The notes under the pieces: model-generated
What the model was told of the DNA's origin: nothing
Seen by the model: only the letters and a program-made list of their open reading frames with translations
Databases searched by the model: none
Part shown: one piece after another, positions 54,064-63,907 of the stretch
Numbering within the stretch: position 1 is the stretch's first letter
How the letters are laid out: each line of letters starts with the position of its first letter
Made by a program: the position numbers and the translations under genes
DNA from: Roseiarcus sp963780825
GTDB lineage: Bacteria > Pseudomonadota > Alphaproteobacteria > Rhizobiales > Beijerinckiaceae
Direction: 5' to 3'
Assembly (NCBI GenBank): GCA_963780825.1
Contig: CAWADL010000005.1
Span: 434,001 to 498,000, forward strand
DNA: 64,000 nucleotides

Positions 54064-54807
54064 ATGCGGCTTCTCCTCCTGGGAGGCTCCACTGAGGCGA
54101 ACCGGCTGGCTCGCCGCCTGTCGGGACATCCGCGCATCAAGGCGACCTTGTCGCTCGCGGGTCGAACGGCAAATCCTGCTGCGACGACGCTCCCGACACG
54201 CGTCGGCGGCTTCGGCGGAAGTGAGGGTCTGTCGCTTTATCTGAGGGAGGAGCGCATCGATGCGGTCGTAGATGCGACCCATCCCTTCGCGGCGCAAATG
54301 TCTGCGAATGCGATGGCGGCTTGCGCGAGCGCGCGCGTTCCCCTTGCATTGTTCACACGGCCGCCTTGGAAAGCTCAGTTCGGCGACGCCTGGATCGAGG
54401 TAAGCAACGGCGTGGAAGCCGCCGTGGCTCTGGGCCCGTCGCCGAAGCGGGTCTTTCTCACCGTCGGACGCCAGCAACTCGCCGCGTTTCAAAGCGCGCC
54501 CCACCAGTTCTTGGTGAGGACGATTGATCCCCCCTCGCCTGAGCTTCTCCCCAAATTCGCTGAAATCCTGCTGGCGAAGGGACCATTCACCGTTGCCGAG
54601 GAGATCGACCTGATGCGGCGCTACGCAATCGAAATCCTCGTCAGCAAGAATTCCGGCGGCGGCGCGACAGCAGCCAAGATCGAAGCCGCACGCAGCCTCG
54701 GCTTGCCGGTCGTCATGATCCAGCGCCCGCCTGTCCGGGGCGAGATCGTATTCTACGATGTCGAAGACGTGCTGGGCTGGATCGAATCTCACCTCGCCTC
54801 TCCGTAG
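54064..54807 (+). CDS. cobK: Precorrin-6A reductase
   Basis: CobK (247 residues) reduces precorrin-6A to precorrin-6B with NADPH. The LLLLGGSTEANRLARRL start, the LYLREERIDAVVDATHPFAAQ segment and GPFTVAEEIDLMRRYAIEIL with ILVSKNSGG match the family. It lies on the plus strand, opposite to the rest of the operon. Its 3' end overlaps the 3' end of cobJ by 19 bases, and its start is 26 bases from the cobL start. Confidence 0.92.
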   Translation: MRLLLLGGSTEANRLARRLSGHPRIKATLSLAGRTANPAATTLPTRVGGFGGSEGLSLYLREERIDAVVDATHPFAAQMSANAMAACASARVPLALFTRPPWKAQFGDAWIEVSNGVEAAVALGPSPKRVFLTVGRQQLAAFQSAPHQFLVRTIDPPSPELLPKFAEILLAKGPFTVAEEIDLMRRYAIEILVSKNSGGGATAAKIEAARSLGLPVVMIQRPPVRGEIVFYDVEDVLGWIESHLASP

Positions 54808-55553
54808 CGGCGAGGGGTCAGGACCCAAGGGTCTCGTCCGGGGCGTTCAACCAAGCATGTGTTTGATGCGCCGATCAACACCAGCGTGCTCATGTCGGCC
54901 GCGGAAGGATCTGCTTGTTTCAGCGTGGTGATGATCACGCGCTCGTCGGCTCGTCCGACGGCCTTGGCGAACACGACGAGAGTGTCGCCGCCGCGCCACT
55001 CTCTGAGCAATCGGAAGGCCTCGTGGATCTTTTCCGGGCGTGCGACGGACGCGGGATTGTAGAGGGCGAGCACGAAATCTCCCTCGCTGGCGGCGCGCAG
55101 GCGACGCACGATCAGCGACCAGGGTTTCAAGTTGTCTGATAGCGAGATCGCGCAGAAATCGCCGCCGAGCGGAGCGCCAACGCGTGCGGCCGCGGCGTGC
55201 ATGGCGCTGATGCCGGGGAGAATCTCGATGTCGAGGTGGCGCCATTCGCTGGGGCCGGCCGCTACAGCTTCGAAAACCGCGGCGGCCATCGCGAACACGC
55301 CCGGATCTCCGCCCGAAACAATCGCCACCCGCCGCCCGCTCTGGGCGAGCGTGAGCGCGTGTCGGGCGCGGTCGAGTTCAACCCTGTTGTCGCTTGCGTG
55401 CACGACGACATTCGCCGGTATTGGCGCCCGCTCAACATAGGCCGCGTATCCGACAAGGTCGGAGATTGTCGACAGCGCGTCCGTCGCTTCGTGCGAAAGC
55501 CAGCAGGCAGGGCCGGGGCCGAGCCCGATGACCTTGAGATAGCCCTCGCTCAA
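54789..55553 (-). CDS. cobJ: Precorrin-3B C17-methyltransferase
   Basis: CobJ (254 residues) methylates C-17 and contracts the ring of precorrin-3B. The GYLKVIGLGPGPACWLSHEA start, VGYAAYVERAP, ASDNRVELDRARHALTLAQSG and ALYNPASVARPEKIHEAF are all family hallmarks. Its start overlaps the cobI stop (ATGA). Its 3' end overlaps the converging cobK. Confidence 0.93.
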   Translation of the reverse strand: MSEGYLKVIGLGPGPACWLSHEATDALSTISDLVGYAAYVERAPIPANVVVHASDNRVELDRARHALTLAQSGRRVAIVSGGDPGVFAMAAAVFEAVAAGPSEWRHLDIEILPGISAMHAAAARVGAPLGGDFCAISLSDNLKPWSLIVRRLRAASEGDFVLALYNPASVARPEKIHEAFRLLREWRGGDTLVVFAKAVGRADERVIITTLKQADPSAADMSTLVLIGASNTCLVERPGRDPWVLTPRRYGEAR

Positions 55554-56272
55554 GGTCGACGTCCCTGACCAGGAAGCAGGACGAGCGAGAAATAGGGCGC
55601 GTCGCCTGCGAATTCCGACAACGGAACGACTTTCTCATTCTCCATTGTTCCGCGCTCGATGTAGATCGCACGATTGATGACACCCGCCTCCTCGAATGCC
55701 GCTTTCACCTTGGCGAAGTTGCGCCCGAGCTTGATCACGACCGCTGCGTCACAGGCCTTGAGACGAGCAACGAGATCGCCGAAGGCCAGTGTTCCCGGCA
55801 ACACCGTCATGACGTCGTCGCCCCATGTCATGGGCGCGCAAGCGGCGGCGGAACAACCAGCCATGCCCGTAACGCCGGGAATGATTTGGGTTTCGAAGCG
55901 CGGCCGAAGCCGAACAAACAAATGCATGAACGACCCGTAGAAGAGAGGATCGCCCTCTGACAGCAGAGCAACGTCGAGGCCGCGCTCGAGTTTTTCCGCC
56001 AGCCGCTCGGCGGCGTCTTCATAGAAGGCCGACAACGCCGATTTGTAGTCGGGATGATCGAACGCGATTTCCGTCGTTACGGGATAGTAGAGCGGCATCT
56101 CCTCACAGGTCGCGGGAAGCCAACGGTCGACGATCATCCGCGCATTGCCGCGGCGACCGGCTTTCGCGAAATAGGCGATGATGGGAGTCTCCGCGATCAG
56201 GCGAGCGGCCTTGATTGTGAGAAGCTCGGGATCGCCCGGCCCCAAGCCGACGCCATAGAGACGACCCGCCAC
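55550..56272 (-). CDS. cobI: Precorrin-2 C20-methyltransferase
   Basis: CobI (240 residues) makes precorrin-3A from precorrin-2. GVGLGPGDPELLTIKAARLI, IAYFAKAGRRGNARMI and SEGDPLFYGSFMHLF match the family. The start is GTG 56272, three bases after the cobH stop (TGA, 56277-56275). The frame is open further up to 56905, which fuses it to the N-terminal part of cobH. I regard that as an artefact of the frame break in cobH, not a real fusion. Confidence 0.9.
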   Translation of the reverse strand: MAGRLYGVGLGPGDPELLTIKAARLIAETPIIAYFAKAGRRGNARMIVDRWLPATCEEMPLYYPVTTEIAFDHPDYKSALSAFYEDAAERLAEKLERGLDVALLSEGDPLFYGSFMHLFVRLRPRFETQIIPGVTGMAGCSAAACAPMTWGDDVMTVLPGTLAFGDLVARLKACDAAVVIKLGRNFAKVKAAFEEAGVINRAIYIERGTMENEKVVPLSEFAGDAPYFSLVLLPGQGRRP

Positions 56273-56274
56273 GC

Positions 56275-56905
56275 TCACTCCTTCGCGCTCGCCAACGCGT
56301 TTACGCACGCCGCGGCGATCGCGCTCCCGCCGCGCCGTCCCTTGACTACAATGTACGGCGCGCGCGCAAAAGCGATGAGGGCGTCCTTGGACTCGGCCGC
56401 GCCGACGAAACCGACGGGCATTCCGATCACGCACGCAGGCGGCGGCTGCGCCGCGATCCAGCAGCTCCAACAAGCGGAACAGCGCGGTCGGGGCGTTGCC
56501 GATGGCGACCACCGCGCCGGCAAGACGATCGCGCCAAAGATCAATCGCCGCGGCCGATCGGGTTGTTTGTTGCGACGCGGCGAGACGCGAGGTCTCGGGG
56601 TCGGACAAAGTGCAGATGACTTCGTTGTTCGCCGGCAGTCGCGCTCGGGTCACGCCATGCGCGACCATCTGAGAGTCGCAGAGGATGGGTCGACCCTTCT
56701 GCAGCGCCTCGATCCCCGCCTTCGCCGCGCCGGGCGAAAAAACGATGTCGGCGGCAAGGTCCGGCGTTCCACACGCATGTATGGCTCGCACGGCGACCCG
56801 CTCCTCTTCCGCGCTAAAACGCGTGAGATCCGCCTCGGCGCGGATGATCGCGAAGGATCGTTGGTAAATCTCGTCGCCGTTTTTGATGTAGTCGAAACCG
56901 CTCAT
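56275..56905 (-). CDS. cobH: Precorrin-8X methylmutase (frame broken near 56465)
   Basis: CobH moves the C-11 methyl group to C-12, giving hydrogenobyrinic acid. The N-terminus FDYIKNGDEIYQRSFAIIRA and the CDSQMVAHGVTR loop, which holds the catalytic His, are typical. The frame changes near 56465 after LFRLLELLD, and the next frame reads AAQPPPACVIGMPVGFVGAA and GSAIAAACVNAL. The length of about 210 residues is normal. Its start overlaps the cobG stop. Confidence 0.9.
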
Positions 56906-58104
56906 CGCATCTTCGTTTCCGCCGACGGCCGAAGCCGGCGCGCCAGTTCCCCCATGAGCCCTTCGCGGTCAAGGCCTGAAAGCGCCGGCGCGGCGTCGGC
57001 CTTGCCGCCTAGCACGAGATCGAAGCGGCCGCCGTTGCCGACGATCGTAATCGGCGCCGCGCGCGGATAGGCGCACCCTTTCGCGCAGCCGGAAACGTGC
57101 AGGGTGGGCCCCGCGTCGGCGGCCAAGGGCGCCAGCCAATCCGCGACTTCGCGTGTGGGGATCGAGCCGCTTGTACAATCCGGGGCGCCTGGGCAGGCGG
57201 CGACCTTCAGTCGAGGATCGTCGGCATCGAGAATGAAATCAAGATCGCCAAGCCCGTTCCTCAGGGCAGTGGCCCTTTCCGAGGATATGCCGAGAATGAC
57301 AATTGCGCGCCAAGGCGTGAGGCGTAAGCCGCGCGCTCCGGCCGCCGCGCTTAGCTTCGCCAGGGCGGCAAACGTCTGCGCGCTCGTGCGCCCAAACGGA
57401 AGCGCCGCGCCAACGAACCAGCCGCTGGCGGTCTCGTGATAGCCGAGAATGTCGGCGGCGGGTCGCGCTTGCGGCGACGGCTTCGTTTCCGCGAGAGGCA
57501 GGCCAAGGCGTTCGGCCAGGGCCTCGACACCGACCTTGCGGACCAGATCGCGAAGACGTCGCGGCGGCGTCTTGCCTTCGCGACTGGCGAGGAATGAAGC
57601 GGCCGCAGCGCGCGCTATGGCGACGACGTGACCTGCCGCGAAGGGGCCAAGCGGCCGGTCGTCCGCGCCGGCCAGCCGCACCCAACAAGTCCCGTCTTCG
57701 GCCGCCTCGAAGGCGACGTCGGCGCCGCAATCCCCGAGAGGATACGCGCCGGAGTCGATCGAGAAGCCAAACTTGCTGGGAAGCCGCCAGAGCGTCCGGT
57801 CCTCGCCGAGCGCGGCCTCCAGAGCGCGCGCGAGCGGGCGCACATCTGGCGCGCCAGGCAGGAAACCGGCGAACGGGGAAACCAGCACATTGCGGACGGC
57901 TTCGGCTTCCGTTGACGCGTCGACCAGGCCGCGAGCGGAAAGGCGCTCGATGAGCGGCGCCCAGGTCGCTTCGGAAACGCCGCGGAGTTGCAGATTGCCG
58001 CGCCCGGTAAGGTCGATGACGCCATTGCCGTAAGTTTGCGCGCAGTCGGAGATCTCGGCAGCGAGCGCGGGCGAGACCTCCCCGCAGGACAGCCGAAGGC
58101 GCAC
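56902..58104 (-). CDS. cobG: Precorrin-3B synthase (frame broken near its 5' end)
   Basis: CobG oxidises precorrin-3A to precorrin-3B and is related to sulfite/nitrite reductases. Cys ligands for a [4Fe-4S] cluster and siroheme-like site are seen in ACPGAPDCTSGS and HVSGCAKGCAYPR. The first residues expected for the family (KGWCPGALRPMLSGDG) occur upstream in another frame (58115-58165), so one extra base near 58110-58120 separates them. No ATG lies in that region, so the true start may be about 58170. I give the open frame from ATG 58104. Confidence 0.88.
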   Translation of the reverse strand: MRLRLSCGEVSPALAAEISDCAQTYGNGVIDLTGRGNLQLRGVSEATWAPLIERLSARGLVDASTEAEAVRNVLVSPFAGFLPGAPDVRPLARALEAALGEDRTLWRLPSKFGFSIDSGAYPLGDCGADVAFEAAEDGTCWVRLAGADDRPLGPFAAGHVVAIARAAAASFLASREGKTPPRRLRDLVRKVGVEALAERLGLPLAETKPSPQARPAADILGYHETASGWFVGAALPFGRTSAQTFAALAKLSAAAGARGLRLTPWRAIVILGISSERATALRNGLGDLDFILDADDPRLKVAACPGAPDCTSGSIPTREVADWLAPLAADAGPTLHVSGCAKGCAYPRAAPITIVGNGGRFDLVLGGKADAAPALSGLDREGLMGELARRLRPSAETKMR

Positions 58105-58176
58105 GATGAGGCCAGTCGCCCGAGAGCATCGGGCGCAGGGCGCCGGGACACCAGCCTTTAGCTCTGTCGATCGCGC

Positions 58177-61100
58177 CTATGCCGCCTCCCGCATGTGGCT
58201 CAAGAATTCCTCCACGCTGTTGCGGCGCGAGCGCCAAAGGCCCCGCCGCAACGCCTCATCGAAACGCCTGGCGATCGCCAAAGCCGCCTCGGGATTGGAG
58301 GCGCGCAGAAAGTCGCGAACCTCCCTATCCGCGCACACCGCCTCGAACATGAGATCGAATAGCGCATCAGACACGAGATCGGTGGTCGCGGCAAAGAGGA
58401 ACAGATTGTCGACGCTTTCGGCGATCTCCGCCGCGCCACGATAGCCGTGCCGCATCTGCCCGCGGAGCCATCGGGGATTGGCGGCGCGGCCCCTGAGAGC
58501 CCGCGCGATCTCCTGTTGCAGGCTGCGCGTGCGTGGCGCGTTCGGGTTGGTGACGTCGAGATGGTAGATCGACGGCGAGGCGCCGAGCGTCGCCGCGGCG
58601 GCGGCGAAGCCGCCTTCGTGCTCCGAGAAAGCATCGGAATCGAGAACGTCTTGACCGGGAAGGTCCTGCACATGGACCAGCGCTTGGGCTTGCGCGACCC
58701 TTTCGGTGAACTCCTTGGAGACGTGAACTCCGCTCGCCTTCATACGCGTGGGAGGTCGCGGCCAGATATTCAGCGCCAAGCTCGTCGCGCGTGTCCCAGT
58801 CGCCTCCCAGCGCCCGTCGCGCAAGGCCAACGCCGTAGGCGCCCGGCGCGGCGCCGAAAATCCGCGAGACCGAGCCGCCCGCCGCCGACCGCTTCGGCCA
58901 GCGGATTGTCCTGTCGTTCGTCCTCGCGCTCTGCGACGGCGCGCCACGGCGGCCTGGAAAAGCGCGATCTGCGCCGGGAAAGACATCGCGAAACAGGCCG
59001 GAAATGCGCAGGGTGACGTCTACCCTCGGTCTACCGAGCGAAGCCGGCGGTGAGCACCTCAAACCCGTTAACGCGATGCGACGCCGTGTCCCAGACCGGC
59101 CGCGCGCCGAGCAGCGCCATCGCTTGCGCGAGATCTTCGCCGCCGGTGCGCATCGCAGCGCTTCCCCAGAGATCGAATACAACGCGGCGCGGCCAGTCGC
59201 CGTGATCTTGAGGATAACGCGCGAGAAATGCGTCCGCGGCCTTCGCTCGCCAGATCCCAGGCCGTGCGGGTCGGGATCGCGCGCGGGTCGACCGAGAACA
59301 GGTTGCGGCCGGTAGGCAGAACGTCGAGCCGACCCCGCGCGGGCGCGCCTCCGGGACCGGCGTCGACGCGGCGACCGTCGAGCGCGCGGACCAGCGCTTC
59401 CATTTCCGCCGGCGCCGAGCGCGTCAGCAGATCAGCGACCCGCCCTCTTTCATGCGAAGCCGCTTCCGCGATCGAACGGACCGAGGCCTCGCTTCGCTCC
59501 GCATCGGGCGCGCGTCCGTAGACGTGCAGCCCATCGCCGATCCGCATATCCTTGATGTCGCAAAGCCAAGCGTCCAGCAGCACCAGCGCCTGTTCGAAGT
59601 CGGCGGCTTCGTCCAGTCCGGCTTCGCTGGCGAGCTCCGTAGCCTTCGCCCGATCCAGGATCAGTTCGGCGATGCGGCGCGCGCGCCGCGGATCGAGGCT
59701 TTGAGCTTGCGAATATTCGTCGAGCAATCCCTCCAGCTCCGGCGACGGCGCCGTGAGCTTCGGCCGCGATCAGCGGTGGCGTGAGATGGCCGAGAGTCAC
59801 CGCGGCGACGCGCCGCTTCGCCTGCGTCGCCTCGCCGGGATTGCTGACGATGAACGGATAGATCAGCGGGACCGCTCCGAGCACGGCGCGCGGCGCGCAT
59901 TCGCTCGAGAGAGCAACCGCCTTGCCTGGCAGCCATTCGAGCGTTCCGTGCGCGCCGCAATGAACGATGGCGTGGACCCGCTCGATCTCGCGCAGCCAAA
60001 GATAGAAGGCGACATAGCCGTGACGGGGCGGCAGCGTCGTGTCGTGATAATCGGACTTGCGATGATCGCGGGAACCCCGGTCCGGTTGAAGCGCGACCAG
60101 AATTGAGCCGAATCGGGCGAAGGCGAAACGAAATCTCCCATCAGCAAAGTCGGGATCGCTTTCGGGCTCGCCCCAGCGCTCGCGCAGCGAATTGGCAAAG
60201 GCCGGCGATAGGGTCGCCAACCCTTCCAGATAGCGAGCCAGTGTCAGGCCCGTATCTGAAAGCACGGAAACACGGCCGGGCAAATCGGTAGCCGTCGCGA
60301 GATCGCCGACATCGTAACCCACATCTTGCAATCGCCCCGCGATCTCCGAGACGGACGCGAACGTATCGAGGCCGACGGCATAGCCGGCGCGCCCTCCCTT
60401 GGCGGGATAGTCTGAGAGAATGATGGCGAGCCGCTTGCCTTCGTTCTTCGTGCGCCGCAGCCTCGCCCAACTCGACGCTAGCTGTACAGTGAAGTCGACG
60501 TTCTCGGCATGAGGTTCGCTGCGCAGCGGCGTATATTCGAGACTGTCGATGCGGGGCGTCTCGGCCTTGAAGGAGATAGCGCCGACGAATAGGCGACCAT
60601 CGATCTCAGGCAAGGCGACATTCATTGCGAGGTCGGAGGGCGAAAGCCCGCGCATCGCCGTCCGCCACTGTGGCTCCGTGGCGAGGCTGACGCCGATCTG
60701 GAAGACGGGCGCGTCGCAGACGTCGAACGGGGTCGAGCCGTCTTCGGCCCGCGCAGAAAATGATGTGGCGTTCAGGATCAGATCTGGTTGAAAGTCGGCC
60801 AGAAACGCGCGCAGCGGCGAAGCGGCTTCGGGGTCCTTCAGGCTGGTCGCGAACACCGCGCGAACCTCGAAACCTTCCGTGCGCAAAGCTTCCGCCAAGG
60901 CCGCAATAGGCGGCGGTGTCGCCCGCGAGCCAAGCCGCCCGATAAAAAACAACCAACGCACGCGCGGCCCCTGGCGCCGCCAACCGCCGAGCTTCGTAGA
61001 ACTCGCCGAAGGCCGCCTGCTCTCGCGGTTCGTTGAACGAACAGGCCAACCCCAGCTTAGCGAATGCGTATCTGAGGCACTGTTCCGCGTTTTCTTCGCC

Positions 61101-61559
61101 ACCGGCCTGCATCCACTGCCAAAGCTGTCTGATTTCATCGAGCGGCGCGGTTGACAACGCGTCGAGACGCGGGTCCTCGCGGTGATCGCCTGGAACGAAC
61201 GCCAACGTGGCGCCTTTGGCGCGCGTAAGGCGGGCAATTTCCTCGCCGCCGTACCGCCAGTAGTCCAACCCGCCGAGCAATCTCACGAATACGAAGCGAG
61301 CGTGCGCGACAACTTTTTCGGCATAGAGGTCTACGGAGTAGGGATGCTTGAGATCCGCGAGGCTCGCCAGACGAAGGGAAAGACCTTCAGTCAACTTGGC
61401 CGTGGTCGGATCGCTCCGCAGAGTCTCCCAAGCTTTCGCGACAACAGCGAGATCACTGTCCGTGAACGACAGCACAACGATGTCCGCGCGTGACTGATCG
61501 AGATCGACGGCCTGGGCCGTTTCATCGAGAGACTTCAGTTCCGTGCGGAGTATGTGCAT
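58177..61559 (-). CDS. cobN: Cobaltochelatase subunit CobN (at least six frame breaks)
   Basis: CobN is the large ATP-dependent subunit that inserts cobalt into hydrogenobyrinic acid a,c-diamide. It starts MHILRTELKSLDETAQAV and its pieces lie in several frames: about 61559-60920, 60920-59750, 59750-59260, then the remainder to 58177, where the frame changes again several times. Conserved segments include KRLAIILSDYPAKGGRAGYA, VHAIVHCGAHGTLEWLPGK, IYPFIVSNPGEATQAKRR, and near the end the NPRWLRGQMRHGYRGAAEI motif. The span of 1127 codons is close to the usual length. Conservation in every piece argues for indel errors. Confidence 0.85.
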
Positions 61560-61560
61560 G

Positions 61561-62592
61561 TCAGTGAAGGGCCGCCTCGATCGCGGTCCTGTCGAGACCT
61601 TTCTGGCCGATCACGACCAACCGCCCGCGTCGCGACTCCTCCGGTCCCCACAGACGATCAAACTGTTGACGAAAGCGCGACCCGACGCCCTGCACCAGCA
61701 GCCGCATCGGTTTTCCCGTCACATCGAGGAATCCCTTGACCCGCAGAACATCGTGGCGCGCGGTGACCTCGACCAGGCGCCTGACGAAAGCCTCCTGATC
61801 TGCAAGGGCGGGAACCTCGAGACGAACGAGTCGAAATCGTCATGATCGTGTTCCGCCTCGGCATCGTGATGTGAGGGTCGTGAGGCGATATCGTCCTCCG
61901 CGCCGGCTTGCAATCCAAGCAACACCTGCGGGTCGACGCGCCCCTCGCGCGTCGAAACAATCTTTATGCTTTTCCGCGCCGCCGCACCGACATCACGATA
62001 GACTTTTTCGAGCTCATCCGGCGCCAACAGATCCGTCTTGTTGAGAATGACGATGTCAGCGCAAAGCAATTGATCCTCGTAGACCTCCTCCAAGGGATTG
62101 TCGTGATCGACGCTCGGGTCGTTCGCGCGTTGTTCGGCGAGCTTGGCGGCGTCATCCGCGAACCGGCCCTGCGCGACCGCCGCTGCGTCGACAACGGCGA
62201 CGACGCCGTCGACAGTCAAGCGCGCGCGCACCTCGGGCCAATCGAACGCCTTCAACAGCGGCTTCGGCAGCGCGAGGCCGGAGGTTTCAATCACGATGTG
62301 GTCGAGCGAGTTGGATCGCTTCAACAAGGTTTCGATAGCGGGCAGGAAGTCGTCGGCGACTGTGCAGCAGATACAGCCGTTGGCGAGCTCGATGATGTCC
62401 TCTTCCGAGCACGAATTCGACGCCGCAGGATTTGAGGATTTCGCCATCGACGCCGACATCGCCGAATTCGTTGATGACCAGCGCGATCCGGCGCCCGCCC
62501 GCATGCTCTAGCAAATGCCTGATCATGGTCGTCTTGCCGGCGCCGAGGAAGCCAGTGACGATGGTCGCGGGTATCTTCTCCAACCGGCTCAA
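61561..62592 (-). CDS. cobW: CobW family GTP-binding metallochaperone (at least two frame breaks)
   Basis: CobW is a COG0523 GTPase believed to deliver Co(II) for cobaltochelation. Walker A (TGFLGAGKTTMIRH), the metal motif GCICCT in LANGCICCTVADDF and the NKTD box are all visible. A His/Asp-rich stretch SHHDAEAEHDHDDF lies before the C-terminal domain. The frame changes near 62410, between GEILKSCG and EEDIIELANG. It changes again near 61830, where the last ~90 residues (DQEAFVRRLVEVTARHDVLR) lie in another frame ending at TGA 61563-61561. The start TTG 62592 overlaps the DUF1636 stop (TTGA). Confidence 0.87.
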
Positions 62593-62991
62593 GAGGCAAA
62601 CTCCGTCGAGGTTTTCAAAGGCGGCACGCGAGCGACGACGCCCTTCTTGAGCGCGTCGGGCCGTTGTTTCCAGGGAATCAAGCCTTGCGGCGAGCGCGCG
62701 TAGAGTCGTGCGGCCTCGAGGATCGCCTCGGGATCGACTTCGGCGGGAAAGTCGCCGTAGACATAGGTCCACGATCCCTCCGCCGAGAAGCTGATCGTGC
62801 AAGGACGCCGGCAGACGCTCAAACATTCGACCGCCACGACGAGCGGATCGTCCGCGGATCGGGACTGCTTCAATGCCTGATAGAGCCGGGCGCCGGACTC
62901 GCAGCTCGCGCGGCTCCAGCGCCTCGCCTTCGGCTCGGCAAGTCGTGCAAACATGCACGACGACATTCGTTTCAAGTCGGTCTTCGGACAC
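62589..62991 (-). CDS. DUF1636 family metal-binding protein (frame broken near 62920)
   Basis: This small protein starts DRLETNVVVHVCTTCRAEGE and continues after a frame change near 62920 as RASCESGARLYQALKQS, then VAVECLSVCRRPCTISF. It ends with DALKKGVVARVPPL. The pattern CTTC, then CLSVCRRPC resembles thioredoxin-like [2Fe-2S] ferredoxins. The family is known as a partner of cobW genes under cobalamin riboswitches. Length is about 134 residues. Whether it feeds electrons or metal to cobalt chelation is unknown. Confidence 0.8.
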
Positions 62992-63084
62992 CCAGCCTCC
63001 GAGGCGCAGCGGCGCAATGGGGGCGTCCAGATAAGACGGCGCAGCCGTCCCGCCTAAGCGAGACGCCCCGCCGCATAGGCACGA

Positions 63085-63245
63085 GTTTCAGGAACGGCAG
63101 GTCTCCTGGCTCACGGGCCTGGCCGGCGTCGCCTTCCCGGATTTCTCCAGTGGCCTTTCGACGCGACTTCCCGTTTACAGTTGCGGGGGCAGCTACGGCG
63201 TCAAACCGTATTCCCTCTTAGCCTTGCTCACACAAGGACCATCCC
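63085..63245 (-). ncRNA. Cobalamin (B12) riboswitch
   Basis: On the minus strand, reading from about 63245 to 63085, the order of conserved elements is intact: the core gctgcccccgcaactgtaaa, the gccactgg element, gggaaggc, and the terminal gccaggagacctgcc box. These are hallmarks of the AdoCbl riboswitch. It lies about 95 bases before the DUF1636 start and so should shut off the DUF1636-cobW-cobN-... operon when cobalamin is abundant. It starts just after a predicted promoter. Confidence 0.92.
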
Positions 63246-63252
63246 TGTATCT

Positions 63253-63281
63253 CTGGTAGGCTGGCGCATAGGGCCTGTCAA
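63253..63281 (-). promoter_or_regulatory. Predicted sigma-70 promoter of the cobalamin operon
   Basis: On the minus strand, TTGACA (63281-63276) is followed after 17 bases by TACCAG (63258-63253). Transcription would begin near 63246, exactly at the start of the riboswitch. The -35 is perfect and the -10 weak. It ends only 13 bases before the divergent cobO start. Confidence 0.6.
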
Positions 63282-63294
63282 CGCGAGGCGATCC

Positions 63295-63906
63295 ATGGAG
63301 TCCGATACGGACCGCGAGCGGCACCGCGAGAAGATGGTCAAACGCAAAGCCGTGCAGGACGCCGAGGTGGCGTCTAAGCCTATCGCTGAGAAGGGCCTGC
63401 TTATCGTCCATACCGGCCCTGGGAAGGGCAAGTCTACGGCCGCGTTCGGGCTGCTTTTGCGGGCGGTGGGCCACGGCTGGAAGGTCGGCGTCGTTCAATT
63501 CATCAAGGGCGCCTGGGAGACCGGCGAGAAGCGCGCTTTCGCCGCCTTCGGCGATCAGGTGAAGTGGCGCACTATGGGCGAAGGCTTCACCTGGGAGACG
63601 CAGGATCGGGAGCGCGATATCGCGGCCGCTCGAGCCGCGTGGAGCGTCGCTGCGGAGATGATGGCGGACCCGGAAATCCGCCTGATCGTGCTCGACGAAC
63701 TGAACGTCGCCTTGCGCTATGAATATCTGCCGCTCGACGACGTGGTAGAGGCGCTTTCCCGCAGGCGCCGCGACTTGCACATCGTCGCGACGGGCCGAAA
63801 CGCCAAGCCGCAACTCATCGAGGCCGCGGACCTCGTGACGGAGATGGCGGCTACCAAGCACCATTTCGCGGCGGGCGTGAAGGCGCAGTCGGGGATCGAG
63901 TTCTGA
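63295..63906 (+). CDS. cobO: Cob(I)yrinic acid a,c-diamide adenosyltransferase
   Basis: CobO (203 residues) adds the adenosyl ligand of cobalamin using ATP. It has the P-loop-like GPGKGKSTAAFGLLLRAVGHG near residue 40, then VGVVQFIKGAWETGEK, the LIVLDELNVALRYEYL stretch and a C-terminal HHFAAGVKAQSGIEF. ATG 63295 (MESDTDRERHREK) is chosen with GAGGCG just before it. The frame is open upstream over the riboswitch. Its promoter must lie within the complement of the riboswitch region. A 12-bp-stem hairpin follows its stop. Confidence 0.93.
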   Translation: MESDTDRERHREKMVKRKAVQDAEVASKPIAEKGLLIVHTGPGKGKSTAAFGLLLRAVGHGWKVGVVQFIKGAWETGEKRAFAAFGDQVKWRTMGEGFTWETQDRERDIAAARAAWSVAAEMMADPEIRLIVLDELNVALRYEYLPLDDVVEALSRRRRDLHIVATGRNAKPQLIEAADLVTEMAATKHHFAAGVKAQSGIEF

Positions 63907-63907
63907 A

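Noticed and set aside
55550..56905. A 451-residue open frame looking like a CobH-CobI fusion
   Set aside because: The middle (Arg-rich, from about 56465 to 56275) is the wrong frame of cobH. The true cobH end lies in another frame with its own stop at 56275, and cobI has a GTG start at 56272.
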